Below, one piece after another: positions 17,226-26,292 of a DNA stretch of 64,000 nucleotides; positions within the stretch are counted from its first letter, which is position 1; each line of letters opens with the position of its first letter. This stretch comes from Aldehydirespirator sp965200005 (GTDB lineage Bacteria > Actinomycetota > Acidimicrobiia > Acidimicrobiales > Aldehydirespiratoraceae), in contig OZ241331.1 in the NCBI GenBank assembly GCA_965200005.1, positions 1,240,001-1,304,000 of the forward strand, written 5' to 3'. The translations under genes were made by a program, and so were the position numbers. A model generated the notes under the pieces. It had not been told where the DNA came from and searched no databases. It saw only the letters and a list, made by a program, of their open reading frames with translations.

Positions 17226-19384
17226 GTGCCTCACCGCCTCGACCGGTTGCTGCGACCTCGCTCATTGGCATTCGTAGGGGGGCGGGCTGCAGAGTTAGCC
17301 ATTGAAGCGAGCCGAGCTAGCGGCTTTGCGGGTGAGATGTGCGGTGTTAACCCGCACCGAAGACTGTCTGATGTAACCACGTTTCCGTCGGTAGATGAAT
17401 TGCCTGACACTGTGGATGCGGGGTTTGTGGGCGTGGACTGCAACCGCAGCATCGAGGTTGTAGCGTAACTGTCAGCGGCGGGCGCTGGAACTGCCGTCTG
17501 TTACGCCTCGGGCTTCGCTGAGACAGGTGTTGACGGGGCAACACTGCAAGCCGACCTGCTCGCGGCTGCAGGTGAGATGCCGGTGATCGGGCCCAACTGT
17601 TACGGCACCGTGTCGGCGGTGACGGGTGCAGCTCTGTGGCCTGATGTTCATGGGTTAGTGCGCTGTGACCGTGGCGTAGCGCTTGTTAGCCAGAGCGGCA
17701 ATGTCGCTGTGAACTTGACCATGTAACGGCGGGGCCTAGCAGTTGCCCATGTGTTGGCCTTGGGGAATCAGGCCGATGTCGGCCTCGCCGAGGCACTGGA
17801 GGCTTTGGTAGCAGATCCGGCCGTTACCGGTGTGGGGCTGTTCATTGAAGCCCTCGACGAGTCGACCGCTTTGTGGCTGCGGTACAAGAGGCACATCGTC
17901 GAGGCCTGCCTCTCGTCGCTCTCAAGCTGGGTGCCTCAGCGACCTCAGGTGACATCGCGGTCACACACACGGCTTCGATGGTTGGCAGCGACGAGGCATA
18001 TGGCGCGCTGTTCCGCCGGTATGGAGTGCGGCGTGTACACAGCGTGCCCGAGTTGCTTGACACGCTCGCAGTCCTGGAGACGGTCGGGCCGTTGCGAGGC
18101 AATCGGGTTGTCTCGTTGAGTTGTTCGGGAGGCGAAGCTTCGCTTGTAGCGGACTGCGGTGAGGGTCTTGACCTTGACTTCGTGCCGTTTACGCCCGCTC
18201 AGGCATCACGTATCGATGCGGCTCTTGAGGGTCGCGTAGCGGTGACCAACCCACTCGACTACCACACCTTTATCTGGGGTGACCTCGAGCGGCTCACCGA
18301 ATGCTTCACAACCGTGCTCGGCGTCGACACGGGTGATCCTGTCGATGACCTCGCCAGGGCCGCGGACCTTGACCCCTTCAGAGCCAACGACAGTGCGGAG
18401 TCGGACGCCAATCGTGGGTTTGATGCGGCTCTGCTGGTTCTTGATCTGCCTGCGGACGGTTTGGATCGATCGAGATGGTGGCCGACTCTTGATGCCTTCG
18501 GTGTGGCTGGCGTCGCCGGCGTCGTGACCGCGACACTGTCGGAGAATATGCCAGAGGTTGCCCGCGAAAAGGCGGCATCGTGGGGACTGGCGACGTGCGG
18601 TGATCTCGATAATGCGCTAGCGGTCATCGAAGCAGCGCAGGTGTGGGGATGCTTGCTCGCCAGAGCATCAACACCAGGTTCAGAGCCTGCTGAGTTGGAG
18701 CCGTCGCGGCATTTGCAGGTCGCGCAGGATCCTCAGCCGCTTCCCGAAGACCTGTCTAAGCAAATCCTGCACGCTGCAGGCATCAAGGTTCCTCCAGCAG
18801 TCACCGTGGCTCCAGAAGATGCAGCCAGCGCGGCGCGAGAGCTTGGGTTCCCAGTCGTCGTGGAAGGTCTGGGTGTTGCTCACAAATCAGATGTTGGGGC
18901 GGTAGAAGTAGGTCTGACCGACAGTGACAGCGTCGTCCGTGCTGCCCGGCGCATGGGTAAGGCTGGGCTCAGGAAGTTGCTCATCGAGCGTTACGTCGAA
19001 GACGCGGTTGCGGAGTTGATGGTGAGCATCCGTTCATGCGAGCCGATCGGGATGCTGTTGACACTCGCTGCCGGGGGCGTACTCGTCGAAGTTCTTGACG
19101 ACAAGGTGTCGCTGCTGCTGCCTGTCTCTGCGGACGACATCGCGAAGGCTCTCAACCAACTGAAGGTCTGGCCGCTGCTGACCGGTCACCGCTCGGGTGC
19201 CCCCTCAGCCATCGATCAGGTCATCACAACTGTCGAAGACCTTTGCTCACTGGTGTGCCACGATTCGAGAATCACCGAAGTTGAGATCAATCCTCTGCTC
19301 GCCACGACACACGATGCCATCGCAGTTGATGCCCTCGTCGTCACGGAAGGCAGCATTGAGGCAAGCAAGGGGGGCTCCAGATGA
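17226..19384 (+). pseudogene. NDP-forming acyl-CoA ligase, interrupted by two stops and a frameshift
   Basis: Full-length homology (about 720 codons) to acetate-CoA-ligase-family proteins (CoA-binding, flavodoxin-like ligase, ATP-grasp), but not one open frame. The N-terminal part reads 'LRPRSLAFVGG'; an in-frame TAA falls at 17466, then 'VCYASGFAETG' and 'VIGPNCYGTVSA', a second TAA at 17724 between 'NVAVNLTM' and 'RRGLAVAHVLALGNQA', and a frame change near 17866-17873 leading into 'VQEAHRRGLPLVALKLGAS'. The C-terminal ATP-grasp part ('LGFPVVVEGLGVAHKSDVGA', 'EINPLLAT') is intact for 503 codons. Both stops fit single C-to-T changes of Gln codons. Role if intact: activation of butyrobetaine/crotonobetaine. 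Confidence 0.8.
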
Positions 19385-20178
19385 GCAACGGAGCAACGCC
19401 TCCGGCGGTGCGGGTTGATTGCAACGGCGCGGTTGTTGAAGCCACCCTTGAGCGAGGCAAGGTCAACGCCATCGACGCTGCCACGAGCCGTCAACTCAGC
19501 GAGGTCTTTGCCGGTTTCCGGGATAGTCCCGACTTGCGTGTTGCGATCTTTACAGCGGCAGGTGACCGGTTCTTTTCGGCAGGTTGGGATCTGAAGGCCG
19601 CGGCCGCTGGAGAAGAGTTCGAGTCTGACTACGGAGAGGGAGGATTCGGTGGATTCGGTGAACTGCCTGGGCTCAACAAGCCCGTCATTTGTGCGGTAAA
19701 CGGAATCGCTGTCGGTGGCGGGTTTGAGATCGTGTTGGCGGCCGATCTAGTGATAGCAGCCGACCATGCTCGCTTCTGGTTGCCGGAGGCATCGCTCGGG
19801 ATGGTGCCTGACACTGCCTCGCTACGACTCCCACGGATACTCCCGCCCGTTGTCGCGAACGAAATCCTTTACGCTGGCAAGCGCCTAAGTGCAGCAGAAG
19901 CTCACCGCTGGGGTCTTATCAACTCGGTTGTCAAACCGGAAGAGTTGATGTCAACGGCGAGGGCACTCGCCAACCATGTAGCCAGTTCGGCGCCTCTCTC
20001 GATAGCGGCCATCCGTGAGATTCGCGACCGCACCGCTCAGTTGTCTCTCGGTGAAGCCTTCACAGCAATGCGCTCGGGTGACCTTGATGCCTACGAAGCG
20101 ATGTTGGCATCCGAAGATGCCATCGAGGGTCCACGCGCCTTCGCTGAGGGACGTGAGCCACGCTGGAGGGGTCGCTAA
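19381..20178 (+). CDS. caiD: Carnitinyl-CoA dehydratase-like enoyl-CoA hydratase
   Basis: 265-aa crotonase-fold enzyme, ATGA-coupled to the ligase reading frame. The sequence tracks E. coli CaiD block by block: 'GWDLKAAAAGEE', 'DYGEGGFGGFGEL', 'KPVICAVNGIAVGGGFEIVL', 'FWLPEASLGMVPDTASLRLP' and 'LPPVVANEILYAGKRLSAAE'. The oxyanion-hole glycines (GWDLKA and GGGFE) and the catalytic Glu of 'LPEASLG' are present. It should interconvert crotonobetainyl-CoA and L-carnitinyl-CoA, linking the dehydrogenase and ligase with the carnitine dehydrogenase upstream. Convergent with the permease gene. Confidence 0.82.
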   Translation: MSNGATPPAVRVDCNGAVVEATLERGKVNAIDAATSRQLSEVFAGFRDSPDLRVAIFTAAGDRFFSAGWDLKAAAAGEEFESDYGEGGFGGFGELPGLNKPVICAVNGIAVGGGFEIVLAADLVIAADHARFWLPEASLGMVPDTASLRLPRILPPVVANEILYAGKRLSAAEAHRWGLINSVVKPEELMSTARALANHVASSAPLSIAAIREIRDRTAQLSLGEAFTAMRSGDLDAYEAMLASEDAIEGPRAFAEGREPRWRGR

Positions 20179-21984
20179 CGATCCGGCCGACCCCGTCCCG
20201 TCAACCCCAAGAGCTCCCTAACCGCCGTGCCCGCCAAGGGCAGCAATCGTCTGACTTAGGTATTGCCCTTCACTGGGGTGAAACGTCGGGTCCATGCTTG
20301 CAACAACCTGTCGAGCAGCATGGCGAGCAACACGATCGCGAGGCCCGCTACGAAACCGGAGCCCACCGAGTCGCTTCGCCTCAAGCCCTTTACGGTCTCA
20401 AGTCCGAGCCCTCCACCTCCGACCAGCCCGGCAATAACGACCATCGCCAGAACCAGCATCACCGTCTGGTTGATGCCAGCCATGATGCTCGGGGCAGCCA
20501 GTGGCATCTGAACCTTGCGCAAGGTCTGACCACGAGTGGCACCAAAGGCCTTCGACGCATCGGTAGCTTCACCCGCCACTTGACGGATCCCCAGGTTCGT
20601 CAACCGTGTCGCCGCGGGTAATGCATAGAGCACCGATGCGATGATCCCGGGTATCCGGCCGACGTGAAACATGATGATGACCGGCACCAACAGCACGAAG
20701 CTGGGGATCGTCTGCAGGAAGTCAAGCACTGGCTTGAGCACCTTGAGAAAGCGGTCGCTGCGGGCTGCCAGCACGCCAAGTGGGATCCCGCACAGGATTG
20801 CCAACACAACAGCCACAACAACTTGCGCCAGTGTGTCCATCGATAGACCCCAGGTTCCCAGCACACCAATGCCCAAAACGCACGCGCTTGCAAACGTTGC
20901 CAGCGACACGCCACCGAGCCGCCACCCCGCAAGCGCGGCCGCGAGCACCACTACCGGCCAAGCAAGATCCATGCTGAGCAACTCACGCAAAGGCTTAACG
21001 GCGTAGATCGTGATGGCGTCACTAAAGGGCCCAGTACCGATCCAGGTGCCCCCAATCTCATAGAGGTTGTCGCGTACCCAATCAACCAGCCAGTCGATCT
21101 GTGACGCAAGCGACAACGAGATCGCTGAGGGGAACTCAGCGACACTCCACACCGAACCAGCGATGATCCTCACCAGCAGCAACACCAAGCCGAGCACCCG
21201 TCGCGGATAGCGCTTCAAGAACCCGAGTGGGCCAACTGCACCGAATCCGTCAGCGAGCCACCCACCTAGAGCACAAATCCAATCGTCGACCCTGCTAGCA
21301 GCACCTTCAATACGTCTGACGACAGGGTTGCTAGCCCAGGAATCAGGCATGAACCGTAAGTGTCTGCGGGGGCTCACATAGGCAGCACCGTGAGTGATCC
21401 GGTCCATCAACATCGCCAGCACGACGATGGCTAACCCAGCCTCGAAAGCGCGACCCACAAACAGCCGCTGCAGCGACTCGAGCACCACCTGACCGAGCCC
21501 CCCGGCACCGATCAGGGCGGCTATCACCACAATGCTCAGCGCCATCATGATCGTCTGGTTGATGCCTGTGAGCACGCTCGGCAATGCCTGCGGAAACTGC
21601 ACCTTGCGAAGCACCTGGCGTGGTGTGGCGCCAAACATCTCCGCCGCTTCAACTGTCACAGCGGGCACTTCAGGGATCCCGAGGTCGGTCAGGCGCAAAA
21701 CCGGGGGCAACGCATAGATAACTGAAGCGATGATCGCTGGAACGCGTGCAACACCAAACAGCAATACAACCGGGATTAGATACACAAAAGCGGGCAGCGT
21801 CTGCATGGCATCTAGCACCGGTCGGATCGCCTGCTGCACCCGGTCGGAGCGGGCCGAAGCGATGCCTAGCGGGATTCCGATCGCTACCGAGATCACCACT
21901 GCGATCGTCATCAAAGCGACCGTCTGCAGGCTCTCTTCCCACAAGCCGATAGCACCGAAATACAGCACGCCGACAGCAGACAAA

Positions 21985-22341
21985 ATGCCGCCTCGCACCC
22001 CCAGAACAGCAGTGGCAAGCATCGCAGTGCCAGCAGTCACTACATACCAGGGGAGCCACAGCAGGAAACGTTCGACGTTCGCAAACCCCAATCAATGGAG
22101 TCACTGACGGGGGTTAAAGATCCACGAGAAGCTCCAGTGGGTGGTTTGGTTGTCGATAACCCATCGACGGATGTCATCAACCCAGTCGGCTAGCGGAATC
22201 ACCCACGAGTCGGGAAACCCACCAACTGAAGTAAGCAGCAACTGCGTTGCCACAAGCACAACTGCACCGGCGCACAACTCCGCGGTAGTGCGCATGCGCC
22301 GGCGACGTTCAGCCTCGAGGCGTGCATCAATGTTGGCCCGG
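21985..22341. repeat. 357-bp tandem direct repeat, copy 1
   Basis: Identical, as far as I can compare by eye, to the following 357 bp; the copies abut without spacer. The unit covers the N-terminal membrane helix and basic segment of the betaine permease and is 119 codons long, so by itself it does not change the frame. It carries the same CCCC/GGGGG homopolymer lesion as the second copy. Confidence 0.9.
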
Positions 22342-22698
22342 ATGCCGCCTCGCACCCCCAGAACAGCAGTGGCAAGCATCGCAGTGCCAGCAGTCACTAC
22401 ATACCAGGGGAGCCACAGCAGGAAACGTTCGACGTTCGCAAACCCCAATCAATGGAGTCACTGACGGGGGTTAAAGATCCACGAGAAGCTCCAGTGGGTG
22501 GTTTGGTTGTCGATAACCCATCGACGGATGTCATCAACCCAGTCGGCTAGCGGAATCACCCACGAGTCGGGAAACCCACCAACTGAAGTAAGCAGCAACT
22601 GCGTTGCCACAAGCACAACTGCACCGGCGCACAACTCCGCGGTAGTGCGCATGCGCCGGCGACGTTCAGCCTCGAGGCGTGCATCAATGTTGGCCCGG
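22342..22698. repeat. 357-bp tandem direct repeat, copy 2
   Basis: Second copy. The four bases ATGC just beyond it (22699-22702) also match the start of each copy, then sequence diverges (ATGCTG versus ATGCCG), so the junction has only 4-bp microhomology. No insertion-sequence ends or target duplications are seen at the borders. Confidence 0.9.
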
Positions 22699-22737
22699 AT
22701 GCTGCCAGCGGCGGGTGGCGCAGCGGTGGTCACGGTG

Positions 22738-23809
22738 TCATCCAGTGCCGAGCAAGGCGGCTACGCGTTGCCTGTCTACGACCCCCACCAAGTTGCCGGC
22801 GTCATCAACCACGCCCAGATCGCGCTGGGTAGATAGCAGCGTCGGCAGAACTTCCTCAAGCACCATGTCAAGGGTGACGGTTGGTGCCGTCGCACGACGG
22901 GCGCGGCCACCCGCGGCAGGCTTCAACACGGAACGCACGGTTATGACCTTTGTCTTGGGAGCATCCTCGGTGAATGCCTTCACATAGTCAGTTGCCGGTG
23001 CCGAAACGATCTCCTCGGGTCGGCCAACCTGCACCAGTTCACCGTCTTTCATAATGGCGATCCGGTCACCGAGCTTCAGTGCCTCATGAAAGTCATGCGT
23101 GATGAACACGAGGGTGCGCTGCAAGTCGGCCTGCAGCGCCAGCAGTTCGTCTTGCACCTCCCGGCGGATTAGCGGATCGAGCGCCGAGAATGGCTCATCA
23201 AAGAAGAGAATCTGTGGTTCAACGCAAAGTGCTCGGGCGAGCCCGACACGCTGTTGCATCCCGCCCGAGAGTTGCTGGGGAAAGTGATCGGCCCACTCGC
23301 CGAGCCCCACCACCGACAGCACCTCGGTGGCACGCTCGTATCGCTGTGCTTTGGCAACCCCTTGAATCTCCAACCCGAAAGCGACATTGTCCATCACCGT
23401 GCGATGCGGGAACAATTCCAAAATGCTGGAAGACCATCGTCAGGCGTTGCCGGCGTAAATCGCGCAACTGCTGCTGATTGAGATCACTGAGGAACGAGCC
23501 GTAAATGGTGACCGAACCGCTCGTCGGTTCAATCAACCGTGACAGGCAGCGGATCAGCGTCGACTTGCCCGATCCCGATAGCCCCATCAAAACGAATGTC
23601 TCACCGAGTCCGACCGTGAATGACACGTCACGCACCGCCACAACGCAGCCGGTGCGCTCAAGCACCTCCTGGCGGCTCGCCGACTGTGCCATCAGCTTGT
23701 GAGCCCCCGCAATGTCGGAGCCGAACACCTTCGTTACGTCGTTGCAGATTAGAGGTGTGACTGGTGCCTCGGTGTTAGCTGGATTGTTGTTGTGAACGTC
23801 ATCGGTCAC
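22738..23809 (-). pseudogene. OpuAA/ProV-type betaine ABC ATPase, frameshifted
   Basis: Homology runs through about 357 codons but in two frames. The first (from ATG 23809) contains 'CNDVTKVFGSD', the Walker A 'GLSGSGKSTLIRCLSRLIEP' and ends at 'TMVFQHFG'. The second continues 'LFPHRTVMDNVAFGLEIQG' with signature 'QLSGGMQQRVGLARAL', Walker B 'ILFFDEPFSALDPLIRR', H-loop 'FITHDFHEA' and a CBS-like regulatory tail ('VDDAGNLVGVVDRQRV'). Removing one base in GGAATTG (near 23422) joins them. The residue before the Walker A ('FVLMGLSG') is as in glycine-betaine transporters. Only 4 bp separate it from the permease. Confidence 0.82.
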
Positions 23810-23948
23810 CCGCGCATCCTAGGCAAGTGGCTGGGGCAGTGTCCGGCAGCGAAGATATCGATGCCCTGCTAGAAATAGCGAGTTAACGGCTGCCGCGCGA
23901 CTTGGAGCGGCTCGGAAACCACCATAAAAGGAAGCGGAGGGAACCTTT

Positions 23949-25208
23949 ATTAGAAAGACCATCTGGAGGCTGACGGCGGTCCTGGCCGTCTTCGGCTTGC
24001 TCGCATCAGCTTGTGGAGATGACACAGAAGACACGCCGGCGGCGGACGCTGCCGAGCTCGAGGCGGCTCAGGCTGATGCCGCCGCGGCACAAGCGGCCGC
24101 AGATCAAGCAGCTGCTGACGCCGCTGACGCAATGAGTGAGTTAAAAGCAGCAGCAGCTCAGGCAGCTGAAGCAGAAGCAGCACTAGCGGAGGCAATGGCC
24201 GATACCGAGGCAAGCGCGGATGCGATAGCCGAACTTGAAGCAGATCTAGCAGCTGCAGAGGATGCAGCAGCCGCCGCCGAGGCAGCCGCTGCTGAAGCAA
24301 CTATGGCGGCGGAAGAGGCCGTGATGGCCGGGCCAGACCTCGGTGACATCACCACAATCCAACTGGTAGCCAACCCGTGGAACGGTTCGAGAGCGAACAT
24401 CGCTGTTGCAGCCCAACTCCTCGAGCAGATCGGCTATGACGTAGAAATAACCAACCTTGACGAAAATGCGCAGTGGTCACCTATCAACACAGGTGACCTG
24501 CACGCTTCGCTTGAGGTGTGGCCGTCGGGTCACGCCCAGAACCGTGCTGACTTCATCGACAACCCAGACGGCCATGTTGTTGATGCTGGTTTGCTGGGCC
24601 CGGTTGGCAAGATCGGCTGGTGGATGCCCGCCTACATGGTTGAGCAGCATCCCGAGCTAGCAACCTGGGAAGGCTTCACGGATCCCGCTCTTGCAGGGCT
24701 GTTCGCTACTGCTGAGACCGGTGACCTCGGTCAGATCCTGCACGGCGATCCCAGCTGGGTGACCTATGAGCAGAACATCATTGACAACCTCGGGCTCGCT
24801 CTTGAGATCGTCTATGCGGGTTCCGAGGAAGCGATCCGGGCCTCCTTTGATGCGGCGTTTGCTCGTGAGGAGCCGGTGCTGTCTTACTTCTGGACACCTC
24901 ACTCGGCATTCAAGAGCTTCGATCTGGTAGAGGTGCAGCTGCCTGAGTACACCGATGAGTGTGCAGCCAGGGCCGATGCCGGTGGTGTGGATTGTGACTA
25001 CCCGGCGGACAATCTCTTCAAGATCGTCTGGGCAGGTCTAGAAGATGGGGCTCCGGCGGCTTGGACGCTGTTGCACAACTTCAACTACTCCACTGCGGAT
25101 CAGGTTTCGATGCTCGCGGCCATTGAGGGCGAAGGCATGAGCGTTGATGACTCGGCTGCTCAGTGGATCGCCGCCAATGAAGCAACCTGGAGCGCCTGGA
25201 TGCCATAG
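23949..25208 (+). CDS. OpuAC-type betaine-binding lipoprotein with Ala-rich coiled-coil spacer
   Basis: About 419 aa. In-frame translation from 23949 gives a lipoprotein signal 'IRKTIWRLTAVLAVFGLLAS' followed by the lipobox Cys. The first codon would be ATT, 7 nt after GGAGGG; the first conventional start in frame (TTG 23997) would cut the signal peptide, so ATT is the best start if the sequence is right. Residues about 25-120 are an Ala/Glu/Asp-rich coiled-coil spacer, after which the OpuAC domain begins ('QLVANPWNGSRANIAVA'), with Trp residues for quaternary-ammonium binding ('EVWPSGH', 'GKIGWWMPAY', 'SYFWTPHS'). Divergent from the ATPase; the intervening 139 bp must hold both promoters. 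Confidence 0.8.
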   Translation: MRKTIWRLTAVLAVFGLLASACGDDTEDTPAADAAELEAAQADAAAAQAAADQAAADAADAMSELKAAAAQAAEAEAALAEAMADTEASADAIAELEADLAAAEDAAAAAEAAAAEATMAAEEAVMAGPDLGDITTIQLVANPWNGSRANIAVAAQLLEQIGYDVEITNLDENAQWSPINTGDLHASLEVWPSGHAQNRADFIDNPDGHVVDAGLLGPVGKIGWWMPAYMVEQHPELATWEGFTDPALAGLFATAETGDLGQILHGDPSWVTYEQNIIDNLGLALEIVYAGSEEAIRASFDAAFAREEPVLSYFWTPHSAFKSFDLVEVQLPEYTDECAARADAGGVDCDYPADNLFKIVWAGLEDGAPAAWTLLHNFNYSTADQVSMLAAIEGEGMSVDDSAAQWIAANEATWSAWMP

Positions 25209-25284
25209 GTCCGGGAGGCCCCCCGGCCGGCTCGCCTCCTGGGTGACCCGGCTGGTGGGTGATTGACCGAAAGAACTCAAGAAA

Positions 25285-25318
25285 GTTGAGGTCGGGGCGA
25301 TCGTGCCCCGACCTCAAC
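25285..25318. terminator. Strong bidirectional hairpin
   Basis: Perfect 14-bp inverted repeat GTTGAGGTCGGGGC / GCCCCGACCTCAAC with a 6-nt loop, placed between the convergent binding-protein and creatininase genes. There is no long T tract on the plus side; on the minus side it is followed by CTTTCTTGAGTTCTTTC. Position and stability argue for a shared terminator. Confidence 0.7.
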
Positions 25319-25420
25319 GCGTCATGTTGCATGTTGAGATTTCGGTGCGACCCGGCGAGCGGGTTCGTCCATAGGCGTCGATTGGTGGGTCGCAGATGTT
25401 CGTGAAGTGCGCTGAATGCG

Positions 25421-26191
25421 TTAGCGGCCGAAGTTGAACGTGGCGATCTCTGCCATCTGCTCGCCAAGCAGGCGCACTGCAGTCTCAAACAGGTACTTGC
25501 CATGCTCGGCTGTGGCACCGGTGGGATCACCGATGTGTCCGCGCGGACCGAAGTCATTCGAGAGCCAGCCAAACGATGTCAAGCCACCGAAACGCACGTG
25601 CCGGTTGTCGTCAAGACGCTCGGGAACCGCACGTTCTGCTCTCTCGAGATGCACGAGGTCGGGGCGGAGATGCATGAAGACCGAGGTTTCGTCGTGGCCG
25701 CCATGGATGCCCATCCCGAGTTCGGCTTCTGGTGAGCTACCACCGTGATCTGCGGGCACGAACGGATGCACCAGGAATGTCATCAGACCGTGCGCCAGCC
25801 TGATCTCGCGACAGGCAACGTTGAGCAGCGCCGAGTTGCCGCCATGACCGTTGAGAAACACCAGCCGCGCAGCGTTGGTGCTATGGACGCTGCGACCGAT
25901 ATCTAAGAGCACCGCAAGCAGGGTCTCTGCCGACAGCCACACCGTGCCTGGCGACCATGCATGTTCGTTGGACTTTGAGACGGACAGCGTCGGCAGTAGC
26001 CACAGGTCGTGATCGTCGCCGTACTCGTCGACGAGGGCTTCGGCGGCTTCGTGTGCAATCACATGATCAACTGACAGCGGCAAGTGCGGGCCGTGTTGCT
26101 CAACAGCACCAATGGGTTGCACGATCACCGACGAAGAGGTGATGTGCTCACCAATCTCTGGTCCAGTGAGGTCTTCGAGGCGCCGGCTCAT
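25421..26191 (-). CDS. Creatininase-family amidohydrolase
   Basis: About 256-aa metal-dependent amidohydrolase. The metal-site motifs are visible: 'PIGAVEQHGPHLPLSVD' (E and H ligands), 'SNEHAWSPGTVWL', 'VFLNGHGGNSALLN' and 'MGIHGGHDETSVFMH'. Family members hydrolyse creatinine, the F420-precursor formamide, or N-formyl/cyclic amides (MftE-like peptidases also belong here). ATG 26191 (MSRRLEDLTGPEI) is preferred over the upstream start because family homology begins at that point. Divergent from a Tau/NMT1-type uptake system that may supply its substrate. Confidence 0.85.
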   Translation of the reverse strand: MSRRLEDLTGPEIGEHITSSSVIVQPIGAVEQHGPHLPLSVDHVIAHEAAEALVDEYGDDHDLWLLPTLSVSKSNEHAWSPGTVWLSAETLLAVLLDIGRSVHSTNAARLVFLNGHGGNSALLNVACREIRLAHGLMTFLVHPFVPADHGGSSPEAELGMGIHGGHDETSVFMHLRPDLVHLERAERAVPERLDDNRHVRFGGLTSFGWLSNDFGPRGHIGDPTGATAEHGKYLFETAVRLLGEQMAEIATFNFGR

Positions 26192-26292
26192 GGTGTAATC
26201 GTAAGCAACTGGTAGCGTCACCCTGCTTCCCATATCTGTCCGACTCCGGTCGGTATTGCTCGCACAGCCTTACGCAAGGATTGGACCTACAT

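Larger units (their letters stand above)
20256..22733 (-). pseudogene. OpuA/ProW-type betaine ABC permease, double permease domain, disrupted N-terminus
   Basis: The intact 611-codon part (TTG 22091 to 20256) holds two complete BPD_transp_1 permease domains in one chain, each with its EAA-like loop ('AAEMFGATPRQVLRKVQFPQA' region and 'ASKAFGATRGQTLRKVQMPLA' region). Upstream, the natural N-terminus begins at GTG 22733 with a basic segment and one membrane helix, then runs into stops after 'SWIFNP'. Changing one homopolymer by -1 (CCCCC) and the next by +1 (GGGG) restores 'NPVSDSIDWGFANVERFLLW', the expected text. That whole N-terminal module is present twice through a 357-bp duplication. The product would import glycine betaine or carnitine. 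Confidence 0.75.

Noticed and set aside
17466..17726. Recoding of TAA as a sense codon to explain the ligase
   Set aside because: TAA ends other genes here normally (for example the acyl-CoA dehydrogenase at 17221), and a frameshift is also needed; decay or error is simpler.
20263..21006. Several long open frames on the plus strand opposite the permease
   Set aside because: Antisense shadows of a GC-rich membrane protein gene; composition is not protein-like.
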